Assembly: GCF_015207425.1 (NCBI RefSeq)
Contig: NZ_JADEWZ010000014.1
Span: 62,001-126,000, forward strand
From: Lusitaniella coriacea LEGE 07157
Lineage (GTDB): Bacteria; Cyanobacteriota; Cyanobacteriia; Cyanobacteriales; Spirulinaceae
Direction: 5' to 3'
Length of the DNA: 64,000 bases
Positions 10,067 through 18,963 of the stretch are shown piece after piece; the stretch's first letter is position 1; every line of letters starts with the position of its first letter. The notes under the pieces are model-generated. The model saw only the letters and a program-made list of their open reading frames with translations. It did no database searches and was not told the origin of the DNA. Made by a program: the position numbers and the translations under genes.

Positions 10067-11608
10067 ATGTCTCAAGCAACAACAGAAATGAAATCACGTA
10101 AAGAAAGGAGGAGGTTAAGCGAGTCGCCGCGCGATCGCTCCCTTAGAGATGCGCCGTACTTGACCTCCTTTAAAGTCATTGCCAGCAAGCTCTCTCCCTA
10201 CTGGCTCTTTTGTATTCCCCTAACGGCGATTATCGTCCTCGTTTGGAATACGGCTGCCATCGCCCAAGACGATGTACCCCCCACCACAGAAGAAATTCAA
10301 GGAATCTTAAACTCAACCTGGGTTCTGATCGCAGCAATTCTGGTTATCTTCATGAACGCCGGATTCGGAATGCTCGAAACCGGGTTCTGTCGCCAGAAGA
10401 ATGCAGTCAATATTCTCTCGAAAAACCTGATTGTCTTTGCCTTGGCAACCATTGCGTTTTGGGCAATCGGATTTTCCCTCATGTTCGGAAATCCCGACAA
10501 TGCCATTTTTGGCGGGGGAGGCTGGTTTTTAAGCGGGGACTCTGCGGCTTATGGCTTAGATCCATTCCCTTCGGGTTTGCCCGTCTCCGTCTTTTTCCTC
10601 TTCCAAGCCGCATTTGCTGGAACCGCAGCTACGATCGTTTCTGGTGCAGTTGCCGAACGCATTAAATTTGTAGACTTCCTCATTTTCAGCTTACTCCTTG
10701 TCGGAATTTCCTATGCAATTACCGGACATTGGGTCTGGAGTGCAAACGGTTGGCTGTTCAATCTTGGTGGAGAAAATGGCGGTTTCAGAGACTTCGCCGG
10801 TTCGACAGTGGTACACTCCGTTGGCGGTTGGGCTGCACTAATGGGCGCAGCATTCCTCGGCGCTCGCGAAGGGAAATACCGCGACGGTCAAATCAATGCG
10901 ATTCCCGGTCACAACATGAGCATCGCTACCCTAGGATGCTTAATTCTCTGGATTGGCTGGTTCGGTTTCAACCCCGGTTCTCAACTGGCAGCAGATGAAG
11001 CAGTTCCTTACATTGCCGTCACCACTAACCTAGCCGCAGCAGCAGGCGGTATCACCGCAACTGCAACCTCCTGGCTCAAAGATGGCAAACCCGACCTCTC
11101 GATGATCATCAACGGTATCCTCGCCGGGTTAGTTGCAATCACAGCAGGTTGCGATGGCGTTTCCTACTGGGGTGCGGTCATCATTGGCGCGATTGCAGGC
11201 GTTATCGTCGTCTTCTCCGTTTACTTCTTCGATTCGATTCGTATTGATGACCCTGTTGGTGCGGTTTCCGTCCACTTGGTCAATGGAATTTGGGGAACCC
11301 TCGCTGTTGGACTGTTCAATCTAGAAACCGGTCTTCTTTATGGCAAGGGTTTTGCTCAATTGGGCTACCAAATCGCAGGTATCTTGATTATTGGCGGTTT
11401 CACCGTCGTGTTTAGTACCGTTGTCTGGTTGGCGTTGAAGACCTTTATGGGTATGCGCGTTTCACCAGAAGAGGAAATTCACGGTCTGGATATCGCCGAA
11501 CATGGCATGGAAGCGTATAACGGATTTGTCACAGAATCTGACACCTTTGCTGGTGGTACGCCTATCAGTATGAGTAGTTCTGATATCAGAACGGGTTCGG
11601 AAATCTAA
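10067..11608 (+). CDS. amt: Ammonium transporter (Amt/MEP/Rh family)
   Basis: A 513-residue inner-membrane ammonium channel. After a basic N-terminus, a first hydrophobic segment ([21 protein letters not shown]) looks like a cleavable signal, followed by the standard eleven-helix core: [18 protein letters not shown], a [10 protein letters not shown] segment and [17 protein letters not shown], which bear the conserved Asp and one of the pore His residues. The C-terminal cytoplasmic tail ([12 protein letters not shown]) is the usual GlnB/PII contact region. ATG 10067 is chosen over TTG 10031 and GTG 10061; none has a clear ribosome-binding site, so the start is uncertain. An NtcA-type site lies upstream and a terminator downstream. 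Confidence 0.93.
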   Translation: MSQATTEMKSRKERRRLSESPRDRSLRDAPYLTSFKVIASKLSPYWLFCIPLTAIIVLVWNTAAIAQDDVPPTTEEIQGILNSTWVLIAAILVIFMNAGFGMLETGFCRQKNAVNILSKNLIVFALATIAFWAIGFSLMFGNPDNAIFGGGGWFLSGDSAAYGLDPFPSGLPVSVFFLFQAAFAGTAATIVSGAVAERIKFVDFLIFSLLLVGISYAITGHWVWSANGWLFNLGGENGGFRDFAGSTVVHSVGGWAALMGAAFLGAREGKYRDGQINAIPGHNMSIATLGCLILWIGWFGFNPGSQLAADEAVPYIAVTTNLAAAAGGITATATSWLKDGKPDLSMIINGILAGLVAITAGCDGVSYWGAVIIGAIAGVIVVFSVYFFDSIRIDDPVGAVSVHLVNGIWGTLAVGLFNLETGLLYGKGFAQLGYQIAGILIIGGFTVVFSTVVWLALKTFMGMRVSPEEEIHGLDIAEHGMEAYNGFVTESDTFAGGTPISMSSSDIRTGSEI

Positions 11609-11634
11609 GGATTTTTCCCACTGAATTCAGCTTT

Positions 11635-11684
11635 AAAAAACTGCCTCCTTGGAATTTGTATTCTAAGTTGAAGGCAGTTTTTTT
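11635..11684 (+). terminator. Rho-independent terminator of amt
   Basis: AAAAAACTGCCT pairs with AGGCAGTTTTTT around a loop of about 25 nt that can itself pair partly (CCTT/AAGG). The 3' arm runs into a T tract. It begins 27 bp after the amt stop codon. Confidence 0.75.
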
Positions 11685-11718
11685 ACTTTAGGATCGACCA
11701 TGAAATAAGACCGACATT

Positions 11719-11748
11719 TATAGCACGACGCATTAAGGTTAGGACATC
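11719..11748 (+). repeat. TATAGC-type element, left-end fragment
   Basis: TATAGCACGACGCATTAAGG followed by TTAGGACATC. It matches the left end of the complete element at 11801-11890 and a third copy at 60120-60150. Confidence 0.6.
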
Positions 11749-11800
11749 TTAGCAAGCGAAAATCGAGAAACAGCAATGCTTGGGCTGATGAGTCTGACGC

Positions 11801-11890
11801 TATAGCACTACGCACAAACGTTAGGACATCGCCCACCAGCTATAGGTCATGGCTTGTGAGATCGTGTACTCTTAACTTTGTAGCGCTATA
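11801..11890. repeat. TATAGC-type MITE-like element (complete)
   Basis: A 90-bp element with terminal inverted repeats: TATAGCACTACGCA on the left, and on the right the reverse complement reads TATAGCGCTACAAAG. The reverse complement of the right half (AAGAGTACACGATC) is matched by a solitary fragment at 63162-63190. TATA at both ends is consistent with TA target duplication. No coding capacity. Confidence 0.65.
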
Positions 11891-11914
11891 TAATCTATAA
11901 TCGCCACGCAAGCT

Positions 11915-13081
11915 CTAATGATTGAAAGAAAGCTGTGCGATGAGGTCATTATCTTCTCCGTTCGCCCAACGTGCAAAGTGTTTGGCTAAGGGGGGTGCAA
12001 AAAGGAGGGTACTGGTAAAACCAGAGAAGAGATAAATGCCTTCAATCTTATCGAGTTTGCCAACTAGGGGAAGGGAGTTGTTACTAAATGCAACTAAGCA
12101 ATGATGCCAAGTTCCGGGTAGTTGTGCGAGGGGAGGAAGAAGGTGCGCGATCGCGCGACGAAGTTTTTCCTCGCTTGCAGCCGCATCCACTGGTGCAAAG
12201 GGATTGCTTAAGGTTCGACTCAATTGACCCAAACACAAATGACCGTCTTTAAATTGAACTCCGCCGGGATCGAGAATAGGGGGGACAATCTCGCAGTTGG
12301 GTCGATCCCAAAGTTCATCAAATCCCGGTTGACTTGCGCGTTCTTCCAGTGCAAATCGTTCGACCACAGCCGGCATAATGAGCGTGTTGAGTTGCAATTC
12401 AACGGGAGGCGTTTCAATGAGTTCCGCGTGGGTGAAATACAGACGAACCTCAATACCAATTTCTTTTAACAAGGCGCGACTTAACCCCCCCGCACAAACG
12501 GCGAGATTGGCAGCATGATAGGTTTGATGGGTTGTTTGTACCCCTGTCGCGCGATCCTCTTGACGATTTAAGGAAACAACTCGTTCGATTTTAACTTCAC
12601 CCCCCAATCGTTGAAATGCTTGGAGATAGGCGAGATTGGTTTGAATGGGGTTGATGTGACCGTGAGGGAGTTGTAATGCACCCGCGATCGCGCGAGGGTT
12701 GAGTAAGGGTTCTCGTTCGCAGGCTTCCGCAACTGTGAGTAATTGGGGAGATATTTCAAATTGAGTATAACTCTCCGCGATCGCGCCCGGATCGTCCTCT
12801 GAATCGATCGTCAACAAAACTCCTAATTCCCGAAACTCCGTATCCCCCTCCAACTCCTCCGATAAATTGCGATGACACGCAATACCCTCGCGACACAACC
12901 GATTCGTTAAAGGCGACGTTCCCGACCAATAAGGCAACCCACCGTAACTATAGCGAGTTGCACTGTCAGGATTTTGCACCTGTTCTAACAACAAAACCGA
13001 AAAACCCTGTTTGCTGAGTTCGTATCCCAAGGCAGTTCCGGTAATCCCTCCTCCAATCACTAGCCAATCATAGGTTTTCAT
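11915..13081 (-). CDS. FAD-dependent oxidoreductase, DAO (glycine/D-amino acid oxidase) family
   Basis: A 388-residue flavoprotein. An N-terminal dinucleotide-binding fold (VIGGGITGTALGYELSKQG, residues about 8-26) is followed by a DAO substrate domain and, near the C-terminus, a segment (SLPLVGKLDKIEGIYLFSGF) typical of this family. Family members oxidise amines such as glycine, sarcosine or D-amino acids, or act in thiazole synthesis; the substrate here cannot be told. No thiazole genes adjoin it. The ATG at 13081 fits the family start. Confidence 0.85.
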   Translation of the reverse strand: MKTYDWLVIGGGITGTALGYELSKQGFSVLLLEQVQNPDSATRYSYGGLPYWSGTSPLTNRLCREGIACHRNLSEELEGDTEFRELGVLLTIDSEDDPGAIAESYTQFEISPQLLTVAEACEREPLLNPRAIAGALQLPHGHINPIQTNLAYLQAFQRLGGEVKIERVVSLNRQEDRATGVQTTHQTYHAANLAVCAGGLSRALLKEIGIEVRLYFTHAELIETPPVELQLNTLIMPAVVERFALEERASQPGFDELWDRPNCEIVPPILDPGGVQFKDGHLCLGQLSRTLSNPFAPVDAAASEEKLRRAIAHLLPPLAQLPGTWHHCLVAFSNNSLPLVGKLDKIEGIYLFSGFTSTLLFAPPLAKHFARWANGEDNDLIAQLSFNH

Positions 13082-13148
13082 TCGTTCTTAATATCTCTAC
13101 GGGAACTCAAATAAGGAACAACTTTATCGCTTAATCATTAAGAATGCG

Positions 13149-14045
13149 CTACTTACGCTTTCTCAGCATAGCAAGGGAAACAACCGCAAGTCCTACCAAA
13201 AGACTCGGTTCCGGAACGGATTGACCTGTAGGTGTGGGAGTTGGTGTTGGGGTTGGAGTTGGAGTTGGGGTTGGAGTTGGTGTGGGAGTTGGTGTTGGCG
13301 TGGGTGTGGGAGTTGGAGTTGGAGTTGGAGTTGGCGTGGGTGTGGGAGTTGGAGTTGGTGTGGGAGTTGGAGTTGGAGTTGGCGTTGGTGTTGGTGTGGG
13401 TGTTGGAGTTGGGGTTGGAGTTGGCGTGGGTGTTGGAGTTGGTGTTGGCGTTGGTGTCGGCGCATCAGTCTCAAACGCAGCTAATCCCGGATTGAAAATA
13501 TTCTCATGACCCAAAACATTTTCGCCAGAAAGTTTGCCGTTGTTGGCAAGATCGTCAAACTTGTTCTTAATACAATCCACTCTCGCAGGACACCGATAAG
13601 CACGAAATTGTTGAAACCATTCTTCGGGAATACCAATCCGACCAAAAGGTCTGTAATCGAGATGAAGATTACCTCGGCGCAACCGAAACTGCCGAATTAG
13701 AGTATCCTCTCCGTAAGGCTTGGGTTCGTCCTCCACATACCCAGCAAAAAAACTACGCAAATCTTCTAACCCAAAACTTAATTCCCCCCACGTTAAGCTA
13801 AATCCAGATACCTCCTCTTGAGTCAACCAACCGTTTCCATTCAGATCTTCTGCTGTAAATGTCGCTGAGAGACGATTTCGTCCCAAGGTACCATGTAGCT
13901 CTGGATTGTAAGTTGGGTCATCAAAAGCGGTTCCAAAGTCACCGGAAAAGGTAAACGTTATCGCTTGCGCTGGAAGATGCCCTAGGATAGAACAACTTGC
14001 CGTAACGCTAATAGCAACGGTCAAGCATTTGTGCAAAATATTCAT
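13149..14045 (-). CDS. PEP-CTERM surface protein with (Pro-Thr)39 stalk
   Basis: A 298-residue exported protein. Signal peptide ([20 protein letters not shown]), then about 170 residues of mature domain with an EF-hand-like acidic loop ([12 protein letters not shown]), then 39 uninterrupted Pro-Thr dipeptides, then a PEP-CTERM sorting tail: VPEPS, a hydrophobic helix and basic KRK. Exosortase/archaeosortase systems process such tails and the proteins usually reach the cell surface or extracellular matrix. The PT stretch is a likely rigid, possibly glycosylated stalk. The start has a good ribosome-binding site (GGAGAA). The function of the N-terminal domain is unknown. Confidence 0.88.
   Translation of the reverse strand: MNILHKCLTVAISVTASCSILGHLPAQAITFTFSGDFGTAFDDPTYNPELHGTLGRNRLSATFTAEDLNGNGWLTQEEVSGFSLTWGELSFGLEDLRSFFAGYVEDEPKPYGEDTLIRQFRLRRGNLHLDYRPFGRIGIPEEWFQQFRAYRCPARVDCIKNKFDDLANNGKLSGENVLGHENIFNPGLAAFETDAPTPTPTPTPTPTPTPTPTPTPTPTPTPTPTPTPTPTPTPTPTPTPTPTPTPTPTPTPTPTPTPTPTPTPTPTPTPTPTGQSVPEPSLLVGLAVVSLAMLRKRK
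13227..13460 (-). repeat. 78-codon Pro-Thr tandem repeat tract
   Basis: A 234-bp stretch of alternating CCN and ACN codons. Third positions vary (CCA/CCC/CCG, ACA/ACC/ACG), so it is not a simple hexamer microsatellite at DNA level. That suggests selection on the protein sequence or an old expansion. On the plus strand it yields long spurious Val-Gly open frames. Confidence 0.95.
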
Positions 14046-14571
14046 TAATTGTTCTCCACATTAGAGAAGCTCGACGAGCGGACTTCGTATAAATTGTTAA
14101 CGGACTTCAGAAGGAGAGCATCCTACTTTTTTAACCTCATCCCTCAGTCTCCCTAGGTTGGCTTGCGTCCTCAGCGCGAGGCGTTCCGACCTCTCCAAGA
14201 TTGGTAAAAAGAGAGTTATAGGGTTTTGAAGTTTCTCGCCCAGAATGAGAGAGGGATTGAGGGAGAGGGCAGAGTGACATATTCGCATAATTTGGGATGC
14301 TCCCCTTCAGGAGTTGCATCCAGTTCCCCGGAAGATATTTCACTTCTAGCCGTGATTAGTAAAGTATCAAAACTTTCGGGCGCGCGATCGCGCATATTTT
14401 ATTTCACCATCAGAAAAACAACTGAATACAAAAAACCGTAACATTAACCCACCAATTGTCAAGAAAAATACGCTGTTTGGGCTATGCTACGGAAGATTTA
14501 TGAAGGAATGATGAAGTTGCTGGATCGGTCTTTTGTGAAAAAAACGTGAAAGAGCGTCGCTACCAACTCGT
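14046..14571. other. Intergenic region between PEP-CTERM gene and nadA
   Basis: About 525 bp. It contains the MITE-like element at 14104-14314 and then AT-rich DNA. Open frames here are short, overlap the repeat and lack ribosome-binding sites. No tRNA or other RNA was recognised. Confidence 0.55.
14104..14314. repeat. MITE-like element with 20-bp inverted ends
   Basis: The left end ACTTCAGAAGGAGAGCATCC matches the reverse complement of the right end GGATGCTCCCCTTCAGGAGT at 17 of 20 positions. The inside is partly self-complementary (CTCATCCCTCAGTCTCCC against GAGAGGGATTGAGGGAG). Only one copy was seen in this window. No target duplication is evident. Confidence 0.5.
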
Positions 14572-15543
14572 TTACTTCGCACTCATTTCCAACATTCGTT
14601 GAATCGGACGTAACGCCGCAACTCGAATATGTTCTGGTAACGTAATTTCTGGCTGACGATTCTTCATTGCCAAATACAATTTTTCTAAGGTATTCAGTCT
14701 CATGTAAGGACATTCATTACAAGCACAATTATTCGTTGCAGGTGCGGGAATAAAAGTTTTGGTTGGCGATACCCTCTGCATTTGGTGAATAATTCCCGGT
14801 TCTGTTGCCACAATAAACGCAGAAGATGAACTTTTTTGGCAATACTGAAGCAACGCTGTAGTCGAACCAATATAATTCGCATGGCGCAGTACTTGCGGTT
14901 CGCATTCGGGATGAGCAATAATTTCGGCTTCGGGATGTTCGACCTTGAGTTGAATCATTCTTTTCTCGGAGAAGGTTTCATGAACGATACAACTACCTTG
15001 CCACAAGACTAAAGGTCGCCCCGTTTTTTCCATCACATAACGACCTAAGTTACGGTCGGGTGCAAAAATGATGGGTTGGTCTTCGGGAATTTGTTGGATA
15101 ATTTGGACGGCATTAGAACTGGTACAAATAATATCGCTCATTGCCTTAATTTCGGCAGAGCAGTTAATGTAGGATACGACCAGATGGTTGGGATACCGTG
15201 CTTTAAAAGCGGCAAATTCTTCTGGCGGACAGCTATCGGCGAGGGAACAACCCGCTTCTTTATCGGGGAGGAGAACTAATTTATCGGGATTAAGAATTTT
15301 GGCTGTTTCTGCCATAAAGTGAACGCCAGCAAACACAATAACATCGGCATTTGTGGTTGCTGCTTGTCGAGAAAGTCCGAGAGAATCGCCAATGTAGTCG
15401 GCAATATCTTGAATGTCTGCGTCTTGATAGTAGTGAGCGATGATAACAGCATTTAATTCCCGCTTAAGTTCGTCGATTGCGGCAAATAAGTCGTTGGGAA
15501 TTAAATCGGTGGTTTTTGTTTGGGGTAAGGCAGTTGTAAACAC
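14572..15543 (-). CDS. nadA: Quinolinate synthase A
   Basis: A 323-residue enzyme that condenses iminoaspartate with dihydroxyacetone phosphate to quinolinate in de novo NAD synthesis. Expected features are present: [29 protein letters not shown], three cysteine-bearing stretches that ligate the 4Fe-4S cluster ([30 protein letters not shown]) and the substrate loop [12 protein letters not shown]. The start is GTG at 15541-15543 without a strong ribosome-binding site; the length is normal. nadB and nadC are not in the window. Confidence 0.96.
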   Translation of the reverse strand: MFTTALPQTKTTDLIPNDLFAAIDELKRELNAVIIAHYYQDADIQDIADYIGDSLGLSRQAATTNADVIVFAGVHFMAETAKILNPDKLVLLPDKEAGCSLADSCPPEEFAAFKARYPNHLVVSYINCSAEIKAMSDIICTSSNAVQIIQQIPEDQPIIFAPDRNLGRYVMEKTGRPLVLWQGSCIVHETFSEKRMIQLKVEHPEAEIIAHPECEPQVLRHANYIGSTTALLQYCQKSSSSAFIVATEPGIIHQMQRVSPTKTFIPAPATNNCACNECPYMRLNTLEKLYLAMKNRQPEITLPEHIRVAALRPIQRMLEMSAK

Positions 15544-15724
15544 AGTTGTTTGGCGTGACCTGTGAGTTGGGGATGAATTATAGTCGAATCTACCATAATA
15601 TTATAGTTAAAATTACCAAAATTGTGTAGCGCGATCGCATGGTCGATGCGGTTCTGCAAGATCGCGCCGAGAGTTTCCGAGTTGGCAGAAACAGTCAATG
15701 GGGTAAGAAGGTAAAAGGCTACGA

Positions 15725-16843
15725 CTAACGCTCGAAATAATCCCCCACAACCGCTTGAACCCCCGACATAAACCGTTCGGTCGAAAATAGGCTTTTTCGC
15801 TCATCCAGCACGCTCAACAGTTGTTGCTGCTTCTGAGTATCTTTCAGCACGCTGATAATTTTCTCTTCCGCTTCCTCTACAGAATCAAAAAACAATGCTT
15901 GGTTTTCCTCTCCAATAATTTCCACTTGTCCGCCTTTACTTCTAACAAACGGAATTGAACCTGCCTTAAGCATTTCCGCAATTGATATTCCAAAAGGTTC
16001 TTTTTTGTAATGAATGCCATATCTACATCGACAAAGAACGTTAATATAGTCTTGATATTTGAGATTTTCATAAGGCGTTACCCAATCGGCATTCTCATCA
16101 ACCATTTTTTGGAGAAAGCGTCGATATTTCCATGCATAAGTACCACCTCCCCCTCCCGTTAAATATAATTTGACATCGAACCCTTTTTGGCGAACTCGCT
16201 TTAAAATCTGAATAACTCTATGCGGCTCTTTTGCCTTCGTTAATCGACCGCTACAAATAAAAGCATTCTCTTTTTCCTCCCAACTCATATTCGGACTTTC
16301 AAGCACGACAGGAGGATAAACAATTGTTGATTCAATTCCATATTCCCGTTTCGCCCTTTGAGCGACAAAATGAGAATTCGCAATAGAAATATTTCGCTTT
16401 AACGATTCGCGAGAGAACCCAGATATTTTTTGATAAAACGCATTTCCTTCAACAACATTCACCCAATGAACGTATTGAATTCCTCGATCGCCTAGATCGG
16501 TTGCGTTGTATGCAGATATAGCTAAATCATAGTGCTGTTGTTGGGACTTAAGATAACGAATGAGAATGTGCAAACCCAACATTCTAAAGTTTTTGTTGTT
16601 CGCGATCGCGTTATGAACCAACGGTCTTGCGAATTGAGAAGACAAACTTCTCACTTTTACCGATTCCTCAGAAAGTTGAGTTCCGTACATGGAATTGAGC
16701 CGATTCAAATCCACTTGGGTTATCGTAAATAAGGTTACATCATAGTCTTCCTTCAACGCTTCTAACATCCAGAGCGCAACAGATTCAGCTCCTCCTCCCA
16801 TAAACGCGGGATACCATAGGGCAATAGTTTTCTTTTGGGACAT
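15725..16843 (-). CDS. Glycosyltransferase, family 4-like
   Basis: A 372-residue GT-B enzyme. The C-terminal nucleotide-sugar domain shows FICSGRLTKAKEPHRVIQIL and the E-x7-E region EPFGISIAEMLKAGSIPFVR. The N-terminus (IALWYPAFMGGGAESVALWM) is the acceptor side with the usual glycine-rich loop. ATG 16843 has GAGGA 7 nt upstream, better than the TTG at 16849. It is the last gene of a three-gene minus-strand unit; 32 bp separate it from the ABC exporter gene. It likely adds a sugar during assembly of an exported polysaccharide or glycolipid. Confidence 0.85.
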   Translation of the reverse strand: MSQKKTIALWYPAFMGGGAESVALWMLEALKEDYDVTLFTITQVDLNRLNSMYGTQLSEESVKVRSLSSQFARPLVHNAIANNKNFRMLGLHILIRYLKSQQQHYDLAISAYNATDLGDRGIQYVHWVNVVEGNAFYQKISGFSRESLKRNISIANSHFVAQRAKREYGIESTIVYPPVVLESPNMSWEEKENAFICSGRLTKAKEPHRVIQILKRVRQKGFDVKLYLTGGGGGTYAWKYRRFLQKMVDENADWVTPYENLKYQDYINVLCRCRYGIHYKKEPFGISIAEMLKAGSIPFVRSKGGQVEIIGEENQALFFDSVEEAEEKIISVLKDTQKQQQLLSVLDERKSLFSTERFMSGVQAVVGDYFER

Positions 16844-16875
16844 ATTCAATTCCTCTGTTGGTTTGAAGTGTTCGA

Positions 16876-18936
16876 TTAGCGAAGGGGAATTTTAGGCGCA
16901 TTTTCTTCAAAGGATTGAGTCATTTTCAGCAGTTGCATCGCTGATTCGTAAGACTCTTCTAGTAATTCTTGTTGTTCCTCTGGAGTATCGATCAAATCAT
17001 CCGAAAGCAATCGCAAAGAACCTAGCATCGCATTAAGACGACTCCTCACCTCGTAAGAGAAGCGTTTGCGCAACTCGTGAGAGGCTTTGAGGGAGGTGCG
17101 AATAAGTGCTTCGTTCGTCGGCAAGACAATCCTAGATTTGGGTTTGTCGGAAAATTGCATATTATACAAACGAGCGTAGTGACCATCTTGGTTCTTCAAT
17201 AGTTCCTCGTGGTTGCCCAATTCAACAATCTGTCCCTTTTCCATCACGGCGATTTGATAGGCTTTTTGCACGGTGGAAAGTCGGTGCGCGATTACCAGAG
17301 TCGTGCGTTCGCGACATAACTCATCAATCGCCTGCTGCACCAATCGTTCCGATACCGTATCGAGCGCACTGGTGGCTTCATCAAGAATAAGAATGTCAGG
17401 ATCCCGGAGAAGTGCGCGCGCGATCGCGAGTCTTTGTCGCTGTCCCCCAGAAAGCATTACCCCGCGATCGCCAATATCTGTATCCAACCCATCAGGCAAC
17501 TGATTAATGAACTCATAAGCATTCGCTCTCTTGGTTGCATCAACAATTTGCTCTTCAGTCGCATCCTCCCGACCGTAGGAAATGTTGTAGCGCACCGTAT
17601 TATTAAACAGAAATGTATCCTGACTCACCACTCCCATCGCCTGATGGACTGACCGAATATCAAAGTCCCTCAAATCCTTTCCATCTAAAGTAATTCGTCC
17701 CTTGTCCGGATCGTAAAATCGAGGCAGCAGATCGGCCATTGTCGATTTGCCCGCGCCAGAAGCCCCCACTAAAGCAATACTTTTCCCTTTAGGAATCCAC
17801 AAGTCAATCTCATTCAATACCAAATCGACCTGTCCGGGATAGGCAAAACTGAGGTTTTCAAAATGAATCCCCTTCTCCAATCGTTCGTATTGGAGATGTC
17901 CCCTTTTCATAATCGGCTTATTGTCTCGCCGAAGAAAATCTGCCACAATTTCCGAGCTGGGCGCAGCATTAGCAAATTTACTGCGCGCGCCATTCAAATT
18001 TCCAACAAATGGAATCAAGCGAAACAGCGTGAGTAAGTACATCAACATGATTGTTGAAATTGCATCAATGCGATCGGCAAACAAATAACGCCCAATCAAA
18101 ACAATTGAGAGTACAGTTAAAATACCTAAGATTTCATTGAGGGGGGAAATTGCGGCATAGTTCGCTTGAGACTGTAATTCAGCCTTTTCTCGCTCTCTAA
18201 TATACCCTTCAATTTTTTGATATTCTTGTTCTTCGCGACTAACAGTTTTAACTAAGCGAATCCCAGCTAAAATCTCTAGCAATTTGCTAGTATAAGCAGC
18301 CGACTTTTGCGACAAAATTTTACCGAACCCTTTAGCACGCTTGATAAAATACTGATTAGAAAAAGAAACGATTGCTAATAAACCCGTTGCAGCCAAAGTA
18401 AGCTGCCAAGAAAGAATCAGTAATATTACAATGAATATGAAGATATTCATTACATTAGTGAACATTCCAATAGCAATTCGTATTGCACCCGATGTCCGCG
18501 CTATTTCTTGATTAACAAGATTAACAATATTACCCAGCTTATTTTTTGAGTAAAAATCCAGATCCACATCGAGCAACAACTGCAATCCATCCAACCGCAT
18601 CCCATTAACCAAGGAACGAGACAAGTAACTGCCTACCAAAGAAGAAACATAATTGGTTGCATTTTTAAGAATAATTGCCAGCAGCACTGCTCCTAACATT
18701 GCAATAAAGCGCCAGTCTCCAGGAAAGCGGTCAAAAGCAGACATAAATTGGGCGAGAATTGGCGGTCCTTTTTTCAGAGCGACACCGTCTTCCCCCAAAA
18801 AACCGAGTAGAAGCGGCACAATTAACGCAGTACTCACTCCATTAAATAGCGCTCCGGAAAAACTAAGAACAACGGTTGATACCACTAAGAGCGGATATCT
18901 TAGGGCAAATTTAAGGAGGAGTCGATTCGCCGACAT
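16876..18936 (-). CDS. ABC exporter (TMD-NBD half transporter) with a C-terminal DHp-like extension
   Basis: A 686-residue half-transporter of the MsbA/HepA type. Six predicted membrane helices lie within residues about 10-320, followed by a nucleotide-binding domain with Walker A GASGAGKST, Q-loop VSQDTFLF, signature LSGGQRQR, Walker B ILILDEATSALD and H-loop VIAHRLSTV. After the normal end of the domain, about 80 extra residues contain RKRFSYEVRSRLNAMLGSLR. This aligns by eye with the HisKA motif of sensor kinases (compare [14 protein letters not shown] in the CheB/CheR kinase of this window), but Tyr replaces the phospho-accepting His and no ATPase domain follows. The role is unknown; dimerisation is a fair inference. 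Flanked by glycosyltransferase genes, so a lipid-linked sugar or polysaccharide substrate is likely. AGGA lies before the ATG. Confidence 0.9.
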   Translation of the reverse strand: MSANRLLLKFALRYPLLVVSTVVLSFSGALFNGVSTALIVPLLLGFLGEDGVALKKGPPILAQFMSAFDRFPGDWRFIAMLGAVLLAIILKNATNYVSSLVGSYLSRSLVNGMRLDGLQLLLDVDLDFYSKNKLGNIVNLVNQEIARTSGAIRIAIGMFTNVMNIFIFIVILLILSWQLTLAATGLLAIVSFSNQYFIKRAKGFGKILSQKSAAYTSKLLEILAGIRLVKTVSREEQEYQKIEGYIREREKAELQSQANYAAISPLNEILGILTVLSIVLIGRYLFADRIDAISTIMLMYLLTLFRLIPFVGNLNGARSKFANAAPSSEIVADFLRRDNKPIMKRGHLQYERLEKGIHFENLSFAYPGQVDLVLNEIDLWIPKGKSIALVGASGAGKSTMADLLPRFYDPDKGRITLDGKDLRDFDIRSVHQAMGVVSQDTFLFNNTVRYNISYGREDATEEQIVDATKRANAYEFINQLPDGLDTDIGDRGVMLSGGQRQRLAIARALLRDPDILILDEATSALDTVSERLVQQAIDELCRERTTLVIAHRLSTVQKAYQIAVMEKGQIVELGNHEELLKNQDGHYARLYNMQFSDKPKSRIVLPTNEALIRTSLKASHELRKRFSYEVRSRLNAMLGSLRLLSDDLIDTPEEQQELLEESYESAMQLLKMTQSFEENAPKIPLR

Positions 18937-18963
18937 ACTTTCTTTCCTGTTCTTAAGTGGTTT

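Noticed and set aside
13234-13509. Val-Gly-rich plus-strand ORF
   Set aside because: Shadow of the Pro-Thr tract of the PEP-CTERM gene on the minus strand; no ribosome-binding site.
15501-15698. 65-residue ORF overlapping the start of nadA
   Set aside because: Runs into nadA in another frame; no ribosome-binding site or family.
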